NCBI GenBank assembly: GCA_903929755.1
Contig: CAIYVZ010000067.1
Coordinates: 31,158 to 95,157, forward strand
Direction of reading: 5' to 3'
DNA from: an uncultured Acidobacteriia bacterium
GTDB taxonomy: Bacteria; Acidobacteriota; Terriglobia; Bryobacterales; Bryobacteraceae
DNA: 64,000 nucleotides
Part shown: positions 43,121 through 52,232 of the stretch, piece by piece
How the letters are laid out: every line of letters starts with the position of its first letter
Position numbering within the stretch: the stretch's first letter is position 1
Program-made: the position numbers and the translations under genes
Notes under the pieces: model-generated
Database searches by the model: none
Seen by the model: only the letters and a program-made list of their open reading frames with translations
Told to the model about the DNA's origin: nothing

Positions 43121-44785
43121 TTGGCCGCCCCGGTAACCACCCCACTCGGCCAACTCCCGCTCGGCCAGTTATTGATCGAAAAAGGCCTCATCGGCCAGGA
43201 AGACCTGGAACGCGCGCTCGAACTACAGCGCGAGCGCGGCGACAAAGTCGGCAAAATCCTGGTCGATATGGGCTACCTCGCCCAGCGCGACCTCATCACC
43301 GTCCTTTCCGAACAGCTCGGCCTGCCCCTCGCCCGCATCGCCGCGCCACCCTCCGGGCCCGAAACCGAAGGCATGTCGCCGCGCTTCCTTCGCCAGTCGC
43401 TCGTCTTCCCGCTCTCGATTGAAGACGGCACGCTTGCGCTCGCGATGGCCGACCCCCTCGACTTCGAGACCCTCAACGCCGTCAGCGCCTTCTCCAAACT
43501 CGAAGTCACGCCGCAACTGGCCACCGAGCAGGAAATTCTCGATGCCATCGACCGTTACTACTCCGATGGGGGCGGCCGTTCCGCCACCGCCGGTTTCGAC
43601 GCCATCGATGAAGACGACCTGGAACACCTGCGCGATATGGCGAGCGAAGCGCCCGTCATTCGCCTCGTGAATGCGATGATCGCCCAGGCCGTGGAAAAGC
43701 GCGCGTCGGACATCCACATCGAGCCGTTTGAAAAGGAATTCCGCGTTCGTTTCCGTATTGACGGCGTGCTGGCCAGTCAGGACCCGCCGCCCCGCGAATT
43801 CAAGGCCGCCATCATTTCTCGTCTGAAGCTGATGGCCAAGCTCAACATCGCCGAGCGCCGCCTGCCACAGGACGGCCGTATCAAGCTCCGTATTCTGGGC
43901 CGCGAAGTGGATCTCCGCGTCTCCACGCTGCCCACCCTCTTCGGCGAAAGCGTCGTCATGCGGCTTCTCGACCGCTCCGCCGGCGATTTCTACGACCTCC
44001 GCCGCCTCGGTTTCGACGACTTCATGCTCTCCCGCATGGAGCACTACACGTCGCTCCCCCACGGCATCTTCCTTGTTACCGGGCCCACCGGCAGCGGCAA
44101 ATCCACCACGCTGTATTCCGCGCTCAAGCTCATCAACCTGCCTGACAAGAAGATCATCACCATTGAAGATCCCGTGGAATACCAGATGGACGGCATCAAC
44201 CAGATCCACGTCAATCCGGCCATTGGCCTCACCTTCGCCGCCGGTATTCGCCACATTGTCCGGCAGGATCCCGACGTCATCATGATCGGCGAAATCCGTG
44301 ACCGCGAGACTGCCGATATCGCCATCCGCTCCGCCCTCACCGGCCACTTCGTCTACTCCACGCTTCATACCAATGACGCGCCCAGCGCCGTCACCCGCCT
44401 CACCGACATGGGCGTGGAGAATTACCTGATTTCCTCTTCCGTCGTAGCCGTTCTGGCGCAGCGCCTTGTCCGCCTCATCTGCGGCAACTGCAAAGAGGTT
44501 GCGGGCCGCGCCATGACGCCGTTTGGAGAAGACATTGAAACCTACAAAGGGCACGGCTGCGAAGAATGCGGCGGCTCCGGTTACCGGGGCCGCGCCGGTA
44601 TCTTCGAACTCATGGAGATGAACGACGAACTTCGCCAGTTGGTTATGGCCGGTGCCGACGCCTCCCGCCTCACCGAAGCCGCCCGCCGCCACGGCATGCG
44701 CAACCTCCGTGAAGACGGCTGGGCCAAGGTGCGTAACGGCACCACCACCGCCTCCGAAGTGACCCGCGTCACGCAGGAATTCTAA
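43121..44785 (+). CDS. gspE: Type II secretion ATPase GspE (PilB-like)
   Basis: 554 residues, TTG start. The N-terminal T2SSE_N domain (LGQLLIEKGLIGQEDLERAL, QLGLPLARI) is followed by the ATPase with Walker A GPTGSGKST (321-329), the Asp and His boxes (IEDPVEYQMDGINQIHVNP, ALTGHFVYSTLHTNDAP) and a zinc-binding CxxC...CxxC pair (CGNC, CEEC). It powers pseudopilus assembly from the cytoplasmic face. Presence of the CxxC pairs separates it from PilT-type retraction ATPases. Confidence 0.95.
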   Translation: MAAPVTTPLGQLPLGQLLIEKGLIGQEDLERALELQRERGDKVGKILVDMGYLAQRDLITVLSEQLGLPLARIAAPPSGPETEGMSPRFLRQSLVFPLSIEDGTLALAMADPLDFETLNAVSAFSKLEVTPQLATEQEILDAIDRYYSDGGGRSATAGFDAIDEDDLEHLRDMASEAPVIRLVNAMIAQAVEKRASDIHIEPFEKEFRVRFRIDGVLASQDPPPREFKAAIISRLKLMAKLNIAERRLPQDGRIKLRILGREVDLRVSTLPTLFGESVVMRLLDRSAGDFYDLRRLGFDDFMLSRMEHYTSLPHGIFLVTGPTGSGKSTTLYSALKLINLPDKKIITIEDPVEYQMDGINQIHVNPAIGLTFAAGIRHIVRQDPDVIMIGEIRDRETADIAIRSALTGHFVYSTLHTNDAPSAVTRLTDMGVENYLISSSVVAVLAQRLVRLICGNCKEVAGRAMTPFGEDIETYKGHGCEECGGSGYRGRAGIFELMEMNDELRQLVMAGADASRLTEAARRHGMRNLREDGWAKVRNGTTTASEVTRVTQEF

Positions 44786-44792
44786 CGCTCAG

Positions 44793-46004
44793 ATGGCGAC
44801 CACCACCTTCCATTACCGCGCCGTAGCCGCCGACGGCAAGACCCGCTCCGGGACCCTCGCCGCGGAATCCACCACCCTTGCGGCCCGCGAGCTTCGGCGC
44901 CAGGGCCTCACCCCCGTCTATGTCGGCGAAGGCAAGAAACAAAGCTTCGAATTCAAGTTGCCGGAGTTCGGCTCCTCGCGCCGCGATGTCCTCTTCTTCA
45001 CCCAGGAACTCTCCACGCTTCTCAACTCCGGCGTCCCGCTGGACCGCGCCCTCGGCATCACTACCGAACTCACCACCAAACCCGCCTTCCGCACCGTCGT
45101 CTCCGACATTCTGCGCGCCATCAAAGGCGGCAAATCGCTCGCCGACGCCCTCGCCACCCACCCTGCCCACTTCTCTGATCTCTTCGTCAACATGGTCCGC
45201 GCCGGAGAAGCCTCCGGCAACCTCGGCCAGATCTTCGAACGCCTCTCGGGCTTCGAACGCTCTCGGGACGAACTGCGCGGCTACATCATTTCCTCGCTCA
45301 TCTACCCCGCTCTGCTGGCAACGGTCGGTGCCGGCTCTATTTTCGTCCTCCTCGACTTCGTCGTTCCCCGTTTCGCCAGCGTCTTTGATGATGGCCGCAT
45401 GAAAATCCCCGTCCCCACCCAGATCATGCTGGAAGCCAGCAAAATTGTGCAGGACTGGGGCTGGGTCGTCGGCCTCGCCCTGGTCGGCAGCGTCGTCGGC
45501 TTCCGCCTTTTCACGCAAACTCCCGCCGGGCGGCTGTGGTGGGACGGCACACGTCTCAGAATCCCCATCCTCGGCGACGCCCTCCGCAAGGCCGAAACCG
45601 CCCGCTTCGCCCGCGCCATGGGAACCCTCGTTTCCAGCACCGTGCCCCTCGTCCAGGCCCTGCAAATCTCTTCCGGCATCCTGTCGAACTCCCGGATGGC
45701 CAATTCCCTGACTGAAGTTGCCCGCGGCGTGAAGCGTGGCGAAGGTCTTTCGGGCCCGCTCGCGAAAACCAAAATGTTCCCCCCTCTCACGGCGCACCTT
45801 CTCACGGTCGGCGAAGAAACCGGCAAGCTGGACGCCATGTTCACGCGCCTGGCCGATATCTGCGAAGAAGAAACCCGCGTCGCTATCCGGCGTTTCACCT
45901 CAGTTTTCGAGCCGCTCGTAATCCTCATCATGGGTATCATTGTGGGCGCGCTCGTCCTCAGTATGCTGATCGCCATCACGAGCATTAATGATGTCGCAAT
46001 CTAA
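44793..46004 (+). CDS. gspF: Type II secretion inner-membrane platform protein GspF
   Basis: 403 residues, the usual length. Two T2SSF domains (about 70-190 and 270-395) each contain the FTQELSTLLNSGVPLDRAL-type and FARAMGTLVSSTVPLVQAL repeats, with membrane helices after each. It links GspE to the pseudopilus. Begins seven bases after gspE; its end lies 13 bases before gspG. Confidence 0.95.
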   Translation: MATTTFHYRAVAADGKTRSGTLAAESTTLAARELRRQGLTPVYVGEGKKQSFEFKLPEFGSSRRDVLFFTQELSTLLNSGVPLDRALGITTELTTKPAFRTVVSDILRAIKGGKSLADALATHPAHFSDLFVNMVRAGEASGNLGQIFERLSGFERSRDELRGYIISSLIYPALLATVGAGSIFVLLDFVVPRFASVFDDGRMKIPVPTQIMLEASKIVQDWGWVVGLALVGSVVGFRLFTQTPAGRLWWDGTRLRIPILGDALRKAETARFARAMGTLVSSTVPLVQALQISSGILSNSRMANSLTEVARGVKRGEGLSGPLAKTKMFPPLTAHLLTVGEETGKLDAMFTRLADICEEETRVAIRRFTSVFEPLVILIMGIIVGALVLSMLIAITSINDVAI

Positions 46005-46017
46005 ATCCGGAGCACTT

Positions 46018-46455
46018 ATGAAAAAACGAACCCATTCCAGGCTCTCACGCAAAGCCGGTGTCACGCTTATCGAAATGCTGGTCGTCGTCACCATCATCGC
46101 GTTATTCGCGGCCATCGTTGGACCCCGCCTGCTGCATCGTGGTGACCAGGCCCGCGTCGTCGCCGCCAAACAGCAGATCTCCGATCTCCAGCTTGCCCTG
46201 GGCCAGTACAAGCTCGATACCGGCATGTTCCCCACCCAGGAACTCGGCCTGGGCGCTCTTCGCATTAAGCCGGGTGGCGTGGACCAGTGGCACGGACCTT
46301 ACCTTGTGAAAGACCTCGGCAGTGACCCCTGGGGCCACCCCTACGTTTACAAGTACCCCGGCGACCATGGCGATGAACCCGACATTATCAGCTACGGCGC
46401 CGATGGCCAGCCCGGCGGAACCGACCTGAACACCGATGTCGCCAGCTGGAAATAA
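46018..46455 (+). CDS. gspG: Major pseudopilin GspG
   Basis: 145 residues from the ATG at 46018 with GGAG five bases before it; an ATG at 45988 inside gspF is less likely. The prepilin cleavage site is KAG/VTLIEM with Glu at +5, followed by the hydrophobic helix VVVTIIALFAAIVGPRLL. The C-terminal part (DTGMFPTQELGLGAL, DPWGHPYVYKYPGDHGDEPDIISYGADG) contains the calcium-loop region typical of GspG. Overlaps gspH by 20 bases. Confidence 0.95.
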   Translation: MKKRTHSRLSRKAGVTLIEMLVVVTIIALFAAIVGPRLLHRGDQARVVAAKQQISDLQLALGQYKLDTGMFPTQELGLGALRIKPGGVDQWHGPYLVKDLGSDPWGHPYVYKYPGDHGDEPDIISYGADGQPGGTDLNTDVASWK

Positions 46456-46903
46456 GCGCTCGCAGGCAGGCGTTACCCTGCTCGAGATGCTCATCGTGGT
46501 CGCCATCATCGCGGCCATCGCCAGCGTGTCCTTCCCTTCCCTCACTGCGGGTCTGGCAGGCGTGCGCCTGAGTTCTTCCTCGGGAGACGTTGCCAGCTTC
46601 TTCACCAGTTCCCTGAACAGAGTGGAACGCCGCGAACAACCCGCCGCCATCGTCATCGACCCCGTAAAGAACCGCATCGCCGTTTTCACCGCAGCTTCCG
46701 GCGATAAGCCGGCCAGCGAGCTGGTTCTGCCCCCCGGCATCGTCATTGATGCCCAGGAAGCCACCCGCTACATCGTCTATCCGGGCGGAGCCTTCCCCCG
46801 AATTTCGCTCACCCTGAAGAACGAGAAGAACGCGCGCCGCCGGATCCGCCTCGATCCCGTAACCGCAGTCCCGCAAATCGACCGCGTGGAGGACAGCAAA
46901 TGA
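46436..46903 (+). CDS. gspH: Minor pseudopilin GspH
   Basis: 155 residues. Cleavage site SQAG/VTLLEM with Glu at +5 and the helix LIVVAIIAAIASVSFPSL are clear; the C-terminal domain is beta-rich (PAAIVIDPVKNRIAVFTA, RYIVYPGGAFPRISLTL), fitting GspH. Start ATG lies within gspG and the stop overlaps gspI. Confidence 0.85.
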   Translation: MSPAGNKRSQAGVTLLEMLIVVAIIAAIASVSFPSLTAGLAGVRLSSSSGDVASFFTSSLNRVERREQPAAIVIDPVKNRIAVFTAASGDKPASELVLPPGIVIDAQEATRYIVYPGGAFPRISLTLKNEKNARRRIRLDPVTAVPQIDRVEDSK

Positions 46904-47322
46904 CGCGAAACACCCGCGCCGGTTTCAGCCTTCTCGAAGTCCTCGTCGCCACCCTCATCATGGGTATCGCCGTCACCACCCTGCTCGTCGGCCTCTCACA
47001 ATCCGTCCGCAACGCTGGCCGCCTCGCCGAACACGACCGTGCCGCCATGCTGGCTCGCAACAAAATGAACGAACTGCTGCTGGATCCCCAGCTACCGCTC
47101 GCCGGCTCGATTCAGGGCAACTTCGAAGGGCCCTCCGCACCTGGCGAGACCACCGGCTGGCGTGCCGTCACCCGCCCCTTCGAAGCCCCGCCCAATGCCG
47201 GCCCTGGGACCACCATTCTGCAGGAAGTGGCCCTGGAAGTCTGGTGGAAACCAGAATACGGAGACCGCCGCACCCTGCGGGTGGAAGCGTATCGCCCCAC
47301 CCTCATCCCCGCGCAGCCCTAA
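46900..47322 (+). CDS. gspI: Minor pseudopilin GspI
   Basis: 140 residues. Cleavage site TRAG/FSLLEV, helix LVATLIMGIAVTTLLVGL, and the family feature RAAMLARNKMNELL (an ARNKMxEL-type motif common in GspI) are visible. The C-terminal strand region VALEVWWKPEYGDRRTLRVEAYRP supports the assignment. Forms the pseudopilus tip with GspJ and GspK. Confidence 0.88.
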   Translation: MTRNTRAGFSLLEVLVATLIMGIAVTTLLVGLSQSVRNAGRLAEHDRAAMLARNKMNELLLDPQLPLAGSIQGNFEGPSAPGETTGWRAVTRPFEAPPNAGPGTTILQEVALEVWWKPEYGDRRTLRVEAYRPTLIPAQP

Positions 47323-47335
47323 TCCTGATCGCCCC

Positions 47336-48076
47336 ATGAAACTGAACCGACAATCCGGCGTCACACTCATCGAGATTCTTATCGCGGTCTCCCTGCTCAG
47401 TCTGCTCTCCGTGGGCGTCCTTGTCGCCATGCGCATCGCCCTCAACACGCTCGACAAAACCGACGCTCACCTCGTCCGCAACCGCCGCGTGGCGAACTCC
47501 GAAAAATTGCTGGAAAATCAGCTCTCCGGCATGATCGTCACCCAGGCCGAGTGGCGTCCCGGCCCCGACCGCAGCGACATTCTGCCGTTTTTCCAGTTCG
47601 AGGGCCAAACCATGCGGTTCGTAACCGCTTACTCGCTCCAGGATGGCTTTCGGGGAACCCCGCAGATCGCCGCTTTCCAGGTGATCCCCGGCGACAAGGG
47701 AGTGGGGGTTCGCCTCATCGTCAACGAAACGCCCTACACCGGTCGCATGCAAGCCGGCTTGATGGTTACAGGCACCGAACCCGACCCGCAAACCGGCACC
47801 ACCATGGTGCGTTACGCCCCCGTCATCCCCGGACCGCAATCCTTCGTCCTGGCCGACCGCCTTGCCTACTGTCGCTTCTCATACCTGGAACGCCGCTTCG
47901 AAGCCCCCTTCCACGTCTGGCGGCGCGACTGGCCGCCGGCACAAAATTTGCCCCTCGGAATTCACATCGAAATGGCGCCGCTCAGTACTACCCCGGGAGA
48001 ACTCCACCCCGGAACCGTCACCGTTCCCCTGCACCTGACACGAGACACTACCAACCTCTATACCAATGCCTACTAA
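47336..48076 (+). CDS. gspJ: Minor pseudopilin GspJ
   Basis: 246 residues from the ATG at 47336; upstream readings enter gspI and are not credible. Cleavage site RQSG/VTLIEI, helix LIAVSLLSLLSVGVLVAM, then a beta-rich domain with LVRNRRVANSEKLLENQLSG, as in GspJ. Overlaps the gspK start by 11 bases. Confidence 0.88.
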   Translation: MKLNRQSGVTLIEILIAVSLLSLLSVGVLVAMRIALNTLDKTDAHLVRNRRVANSEKLLENQLSGMIVTQAEWRPGPDRSDILPFFQFEGQTMRFVTAYSLQDGFRGTPQIAAFQVIPGDKGVGVRLIVNETPYTGRMQAGLMVTGTEPDPQTGTTMVRYAPVIPGPQSFVLADRLAYCRFSYLERRFEAPFHVWRRDWPPAQNLPLGIHIEMAPLSTTPGELHPGTVTVPLHLTRDTTNLYTNAY

Positions 48077-49022
48077 CCCGCCTGCTAACGCAAAACAGCG
48101 CGGCTCGGCGCTCCTCACCGTCCTGTGGCTCACCGCCGCGCTCTCGGCCATCGGTGTCGCGGTCGCCCACAACGTGCGTGGAGAAACCGAGCGTGCGGGC
48201 ACGAATGTAGAAGACGTGAAAGCGGTCTTCCTCGCCCGCGCCGCCATTGATCGCGCCATGCTCTACCAGCAGTGGGGCGGCGACTATTTCAAGCCCTTCA
48301 CCAGCAGCTTCGATTTTGATTTCCCCGCTGGCCAGGTCCACGTAGATATGATCCCGGAGTCGGCCAAGCTTAGTCTCAATTCTGCTACTCCCGAGGAACT
48401 GCTGCGCCTGCTGCTCGCCCTGGGCGAACCCGAAGACCGAGCCACCGAGATAGCCACCGCCATCGTCGACTGGCGCACGCCTGTCAGCCCCGAGCACCCC
48501 GGCATCTTTGAAGGCTATTATTTAGCCCGTGTTCCGTCTTTTCTCCCCCCCCACACGTCATTTAGAGAGAACGAGGAAATGCTGCTGGTACGCGGAATCA
48601 CACCCGATCTTTACTACGGAACATCTCTGGATGGTTCCCGCGCCGGACTCCGCGACTGCATTTCAGCCTCCGCCATGGGCGGCGCTCTTGACGTGAATTT
48701 CGCCAAACGCGAAGCCTTCGTCGCCATCGGCCTCTCCCCGCAAGACGCCGAAGCCATCATCAACCGCCGCAGTGCCCGGCCTTTCACAGATTACAAGGAA
48801 CTCGAACCCCTGCAACAGGCTTTAGGCCCCGCCGCCGCACACCTCGGTTTTGGAAGTATCACCATGCTAACCTTTCGCGCCACCGCCCGCGTTCGGCAAC
48901 CGGACGGTAAACTCTCTGATCTGCGCCGCACCGTCGCCGCGCTGGTGAAATATTTCAGGCCAGGCAACGCCTTGCGCAGACAGCCTGGCCCGGAGATTGT
49001 TCGCTGGTATGAGCGAGGATAA
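48066..49022 (+). CDS. gspK: Minor pseudopilin GspK
   Basis: 318 residues. The N-terminus KQRGSALLTVLWLTAALSAIGVAVAHNV is a pseudopilin-type helix without Glu at +5, as is usual for GspK. The helical domain contains LSLNSATPEELLRLLLALG, IVDWRTP and a second helix-hairpin-helix-like segment (REAFVAIGLSPQDAEAIINRR). GspK caps the pseudopilus tip. Confidence 0.9.
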   Translation: MPTNPPANAKQRGSALLTVLWLTAALSAIGVAVAHNVRGETERAGTNVEDVKAVFLARAAIDRAMLYQQWGGDYFKPFTSSFDFDFPAGQVHVDMIPESAKLSLNSATPEELLRLLLALGEPEDRATEIATAIVDWRTPVSPEHPGIFEGYYLARVPSFLPPHTSFRENEEMLLVRGITPDLYYGTSLDGSRAGLRDCISASAMGGALDVNFAKREAFVAIGLSPQDAEAIINRRSARPFTDYKELEPLQQALGPAAAHLGFGSITMLTFRATARVRQPDGKLSDLRRTVAALVKYFRPGNALRRQPGPEIVRWYERG

Positions 49023-49028
49023 CGCATC

Positions 49029-50429
49029 GTGCCTGAACTAATTACACCCGCCCCCCCCGCGGCTTCCGTAGCTCCCGGCCCCGCCGAACCGCAAAATGGT
49101 CTCCGCACGTGGCTCATCTTTGGCACCGGCCTCGGCATCGCCATCCAGGGCGATAACCTCGATGTCGCCATCGCCCGCTCCCGCGCCGCCGGCCCCCGGC
49201 TCGCAGCCGCCACGACAATTCCCGACTTCCGCCACCGGCCTGCCACCGAATGGGGGAACGAACTCACCCAATTCCTCACCGCCGCCGGCGAACCACACCT
49301 CGCCGCCACGCTTGTGCTGCCGCGAGAGGAAATCATTGTCCGCACTCTCAACCTCCCCGGCGTTCCCGACAAAGAAATCCCCGCCGCCGTGGAACTCCAG
49401 CTGGAAACTCTTCATCCTTACGGCGATGAGGATGTCGCCTGGTCCTGGCTTCGCGCCCGCCGCGGTGCTGGCAAGGACGACAGCATCCTCATCGGCATAG
49501 TTCGCAGAGCGTCACTCGATTCCTGGGAGACGCTTTTTGCTGAAGCGGGCATACCGGTGGCAGCCGCTATTTTCTCCTCGGCTGCTATCTTCGCGGCGCT
49601 GCGTGTCTGGGCCAGCGCCGCGCCCGCTGGCTTTCTCCTGCACTACACCAGCCCACAGGGACGAACTGAAATTTATGGCGAAAGCGAATCCCGCGCCGTC
49701 TTCTCAGCGGACTTCGCCATGCCGGCTGAACGTGCCCTCGCGCTGGCCCGCGCCGAGCTTCGCCTGCCGCCCGAAGCTTCCGTACTACCCCTCGCCGCCG
49801 CCCTCCCCGCGGCACTCCACGCACACCAGTCCCCTTCAATGGAGAACTGCGCACCGCTCGCCTGGGCCGCTGCTCTTGCTGCCTCCGCACCGTTTACTTC
49901 CAACCTCGCCAACTTCATCCCCAAAGACCGCCGGGCCTCAAATGCACGCCGCCAGTACCTGGCCACACTCGTCCTCGCCGGTCTGTTGGTCACCGGCCTG
50001 CTCGTTGCCTTTGTTGCCTTTCCCGCCATTGAGCGCAGCAACTACCTTTCCGCGCTGAACAACGAGATCCACCGCCTGGACCCGCCTGCCCGCCACGCGC
50101 AGGAACTCGAACAGAAAACCGCAGCCATCAAGGCCCGCAGCGCCATGCTCGACGAAGTCCACCGCCGTCCGCGGGCCGACCTCGAAATTCTCGCCGAGCT
50201 TACCCGCATTCTCCCCGCCCAGGTGTGGACCAACTCGCTGGAAATCTTTCCCGATTCCGTCGTCATCGCCGGCGAAGCCGACCAGGCCGCACCTCTCTTG
50301 AAGCTTCTCGATTCCTCTCCGCTCTTCCAAAATTCCGAGTTTGCTCTGTCCGTAACCCGCAACACAACTGTGGAACAGTTCCGCATCAAGACCATGCGCC
50401 GAAACCGCACCGGGAGAATAACGCCTTGA
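49029..50429 (+). CDS. gspL: GspL-like PilM-PilN fusion protein
   Basis: 466 residues, GTG start. The first 310 residues form an actin-like cytoplasmic domain as in GspL/PilM (VLPREEIIVRTLNLPGVPDKEIPAAVELQLETLHPY). A transmembrane helix (about 315-335: LVLAGLLVTGLLVAFVAFPA) is followed by a PilN-like periplasmic coiled coil and ferredoxin-like domain (LAELTRILPAQVWTNSLEIFPD). It bridges GspE to the periplasmic parts. The stop overlaps gspM by four bases. Confidence 0.85.
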   Translation: MPELITPAPPAASVAPGPAEPQNGLRTWLIFGTGLGIAIQGDNLDVAIARSRAAGPRLAAATTIPDFRHRPATEWGNELTQFLTAAGEPHLAATLVLPREEIIVRTLNLPGVPDKEIPAAVELQLETLHPYGDEDVAWSWLRARRGAGKDDSILIGIVRRASLDSWETLFAEAGIPVAAAIFSSAAIFAALRVWASAAPAGFLLHYTSPQGRTEIYGESESRAVFSADFAMPAERALALARAELRLPPEASVLPLAAALPAALHAHQSPSMENCAPLAWAAALAASAPFTSNLANFIPKDRRASNARRQYLATLVLAGLLVTGLLVAFVAFPAIERSNYLSALNNEIHRLDPPARHAQELEQKTAAIKARSAMLDEVHRRPRADLEILAELTRILPAQVWTNSLEIFPDSVVIAGEADQAAPLLKLLDSSPLFQNSEFALSVTRNTTVEQFRIKTMRRNRTGRITP

Positions 50430-51016
50430 ACATCTCCGCCCGCGAACGACGCCTCGTCCTGTTCGTCGCTCCGGCCGTCCTGCTCGCCATAATCCTGCGT
50501 TTCACGCTGCCCGATGGGACAGCACCCTCCGGAGCCGGGACCTCCGGAGCCAGCGACATTTCTCTCGCCCGCCAGCGAGCCGCCCGAATGCGCCAGGTCA
50601 TCGCCACCACGCCCGCTCGCGAAGCCTCTTTCAAACAGGCCACCGCCGACCTCGCCGATCGCGAACGCGGCATCCTCCAGGCCGACACCGCGCCGCAGGC
50701 CCAGGCCCTGCTTCTGCAAATCGCCCGCCGCGTTGGCAAGACCAATGAAATTGACGTTCGGGGAGGAGATTTCGGCGCTCCAAAAACCATGGGCGACTAC
50801 GGCCTGGTCTACACCACCATTACCTTCGAGTGCCATGTGGAACAACTCGTCAACTTCCTTGCAGATCTCTCGAAACAACCGGAAATTATCGTTCCTGCAG
50901 AGGAACGCATCACCGCCACCAATCCGAAGCTGAAGACCATGGGCGTCCGCATGGTCCTGGCCGGTGTCACACCAAAGAAGTTGGTTCCGGAGAAGAAAGG
51001 TCTGGGCGCATTTTGA
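50426..51016 (+). CDS. gspM: GspM-like inner-membrane protein
   Basis: 196 residues from a TTG at 50426 with GGGAG ten bases upstream; it overlaps gspL by TTGA. A short cytoplasmic start (NISARERRLVLFV) leads into one helix (APAVLLAIILRFTL), then a helical linker (LARQRAARMRQVIATTP) and a ferredoxin-like fold (GDYGLVYTTITFECHVEQLVNFLADL). Position and topology fit GspM, the partner of GspL; sequence similarity in this family is low. Confidence 0.75.
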   Translation: MNISARERRLVLFVAPAVLLAIILRFTLPDGTAPSGAGTSGASDISLARQRAARMRQVIATTPAREASFKQATADLADRERGILQADTAPQAQALLLQIARRVGKTNEIDVRGGDFGAPKTMGDYGLVYTTITFECHVEQLVNFLADLSKQPEIIVPAEERITATNPKLKTMGVRMVLAGVTPKKLVPEKKGLGAF

Positions 51017-51756
51017 AAACGAAACTCATCGCCCTGAACGTTCTGCTCGCCGCCGGCATCGCCGCTATCGCCTGGCAGGTAAACCTGAGCTGGAAGCAAG
51101 CCGCCGCCGAACGTCAGGCGAACCTCAACGTTCGCACCAGGCCCGTTACTGTGGTGCCCGCCGTTCCTCTGCCAAAGCCCGAGGGTGCAACCCCGGCGCA
51201 GTACGCGCAGGTGGCGGAGAAGAACCTGTTCTCCAGTGACCGGAATCCCACCGTAGTCATCGAAGTTGAAAAGAAAGACCCGCCCAAGCCCATGCCACCC
51301 CTGCCTGTGGTCTACGGCGTCATGGGCCTGCCCAGCGGTGCAAAAGCCATCATGTCCGAAAAACCCGGGCAGCAAAATCGGTCGGTTCACGCCGGCGAGA
51401 CCATCGGGGAATTCAAGGTTCTCGCGCTCGATACCCAGAACATCAAGTTCGAGTGGAATGGTAAGGAAATCTCAAAGCGCATCGACGAACTCGTCGATCG
51501 TTCGAACCCGCAGTCCGGTGGGGGGGCAGGCAACAACTTCGGCCCCGCCGCCCCGCCGCCGTCACAATCCCAGTCCATCGCGGCTCCGCAGAAACCAATC
51601 GAACCGAATCTGGACCCCAAGCTTGGCATCTCCCTTACCGAGACCACCCGAGCCTGCCGTCCGGGCGATACCACCGCCGCCGGCACCGTCGCGGACGGCT
51701 TCCGCAAAATATTAACCCCCAGCCCCTTCGGCACTGTTTGCCGTTGGTCTAAGTAA
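51013..51756 (+). CDS. GspC-like periplasmic linker protein
   Basis: 247 residues from a TTG at 51013, overlapping gspM by four bases. One N-terminal helix (LIALNVLLAAGIAAIAWQV) is followed by a disordered stretch and a homology-region-like domain (YAQVAEKNLFSSDRNP, LPVVYGVMGLPSGAKAIMSEK, VHAGETIGEFKVLALDTQNIKFEW). This matches the inner-membrane GspC layout that contacts the secretin, though no PDZ domain is present. A Pro/Gln-rich segment (PPPSQSQSIAAPQ) lies near the end. Confidence 0.65.
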   Translation: MKTKLIALNVLLAAGIAAIAWQVNLSWKQAAAERQANLNVRTRPVTVVPAVPLPKPEGATPAQYAQVAEKNLFSSDRNPTVVIEVEKKDPPKPMPPLPVVYGVMGLPSGAKAIMSEKPGQQNRSVHAGETIGEFKVLALDTQNIKFEWNGKEISKRIDELVDRSNPQSGGGAGNNFGPAAPPPSQSQSIAAPQKPIEPNLDPKLGISLTETTRACRPGDTTAAGTVADGFRKILTPSPFGTVCRWSK

Positions 51757-51770
51757 GAGGATTATCCAAC

Positions 51771-52223
51771 ATGAAATCGCTGCTCGTCTTCGCCACCCTG
51801 GTCGCTGTCCCAGCCTTTTGCCAGACAGCCCCGGCGCCTGCCCCGGTAAGGAAACCCGTCGCCAAAACCGCGACCAAAACCACCGCGAAGCCCGCCCCTG
51901 CAACGACGCCCCTGGTGATCCCAAAGGACGCCACGCCCAACCCCGACGGCACCTACTCCTGGGCGGACAAGGCCGGCAAGAAATGGATCTTTTCCAAAAC
52001 GCCCTTCGGGATCTCCCGCGTGGAAGACACCGGCGAACGCACAACCCTGGCAAGCGCCCCGGCCGGCGATGCTGTAAAAGCCACCGTTGCCGGCGAAAAA
52101 GTTCTCTTCGAGCGCCAATCGCCGTTCGGTACCAGCAAATGGGAAAAGAACAAAGCGGATCTCACCGACGAGGATCGCGCCATTCTCGCTGCCCAGCCGA
52201 CCACAGCTAAGAAGCCGGAATAA
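51771..52223 (+). CDS. Small secreted protein of unknown function between gspC-like gene and gspD
   Basis: 150 residues with a signal peptide (LLVFATLVAVPAFCQ) and a long Ala/Pro/Lys/Thr-rich linker (residues about 18-50). The folded part has two related motifs: WIFSKTPFGISRVED and LFERQSPFGTSKWEKN, about 38 residues apart, suggesting a small duplicated beta unit. It may be an accessory or pilotin-like factor for the secretin; that is inference from position only. Confidence 0.75.
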   Translation: MKSLLVFATLVAVPAFCQTAPAPAPVRKPVAKTATKTTAKPAPATTPLVIPKDATPNPDGTYSWADKAGKKWIFSKTPFGISRVEDTGERTTLASAPAGDAVKATVAGEKVLFERQSPFGTSKWEKNKADLTDEDRAILAAQPTTAKKPE

Positions 52224-52232
52224 CGGAGCAAC

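Noticed and set aside
43223..44692. 489-codon frame opposite gspE
   Set aside because: It is antisense to gspE, which has all ATPase motifs; the translation is Gly/Val/Asp-rich shadow sequence.
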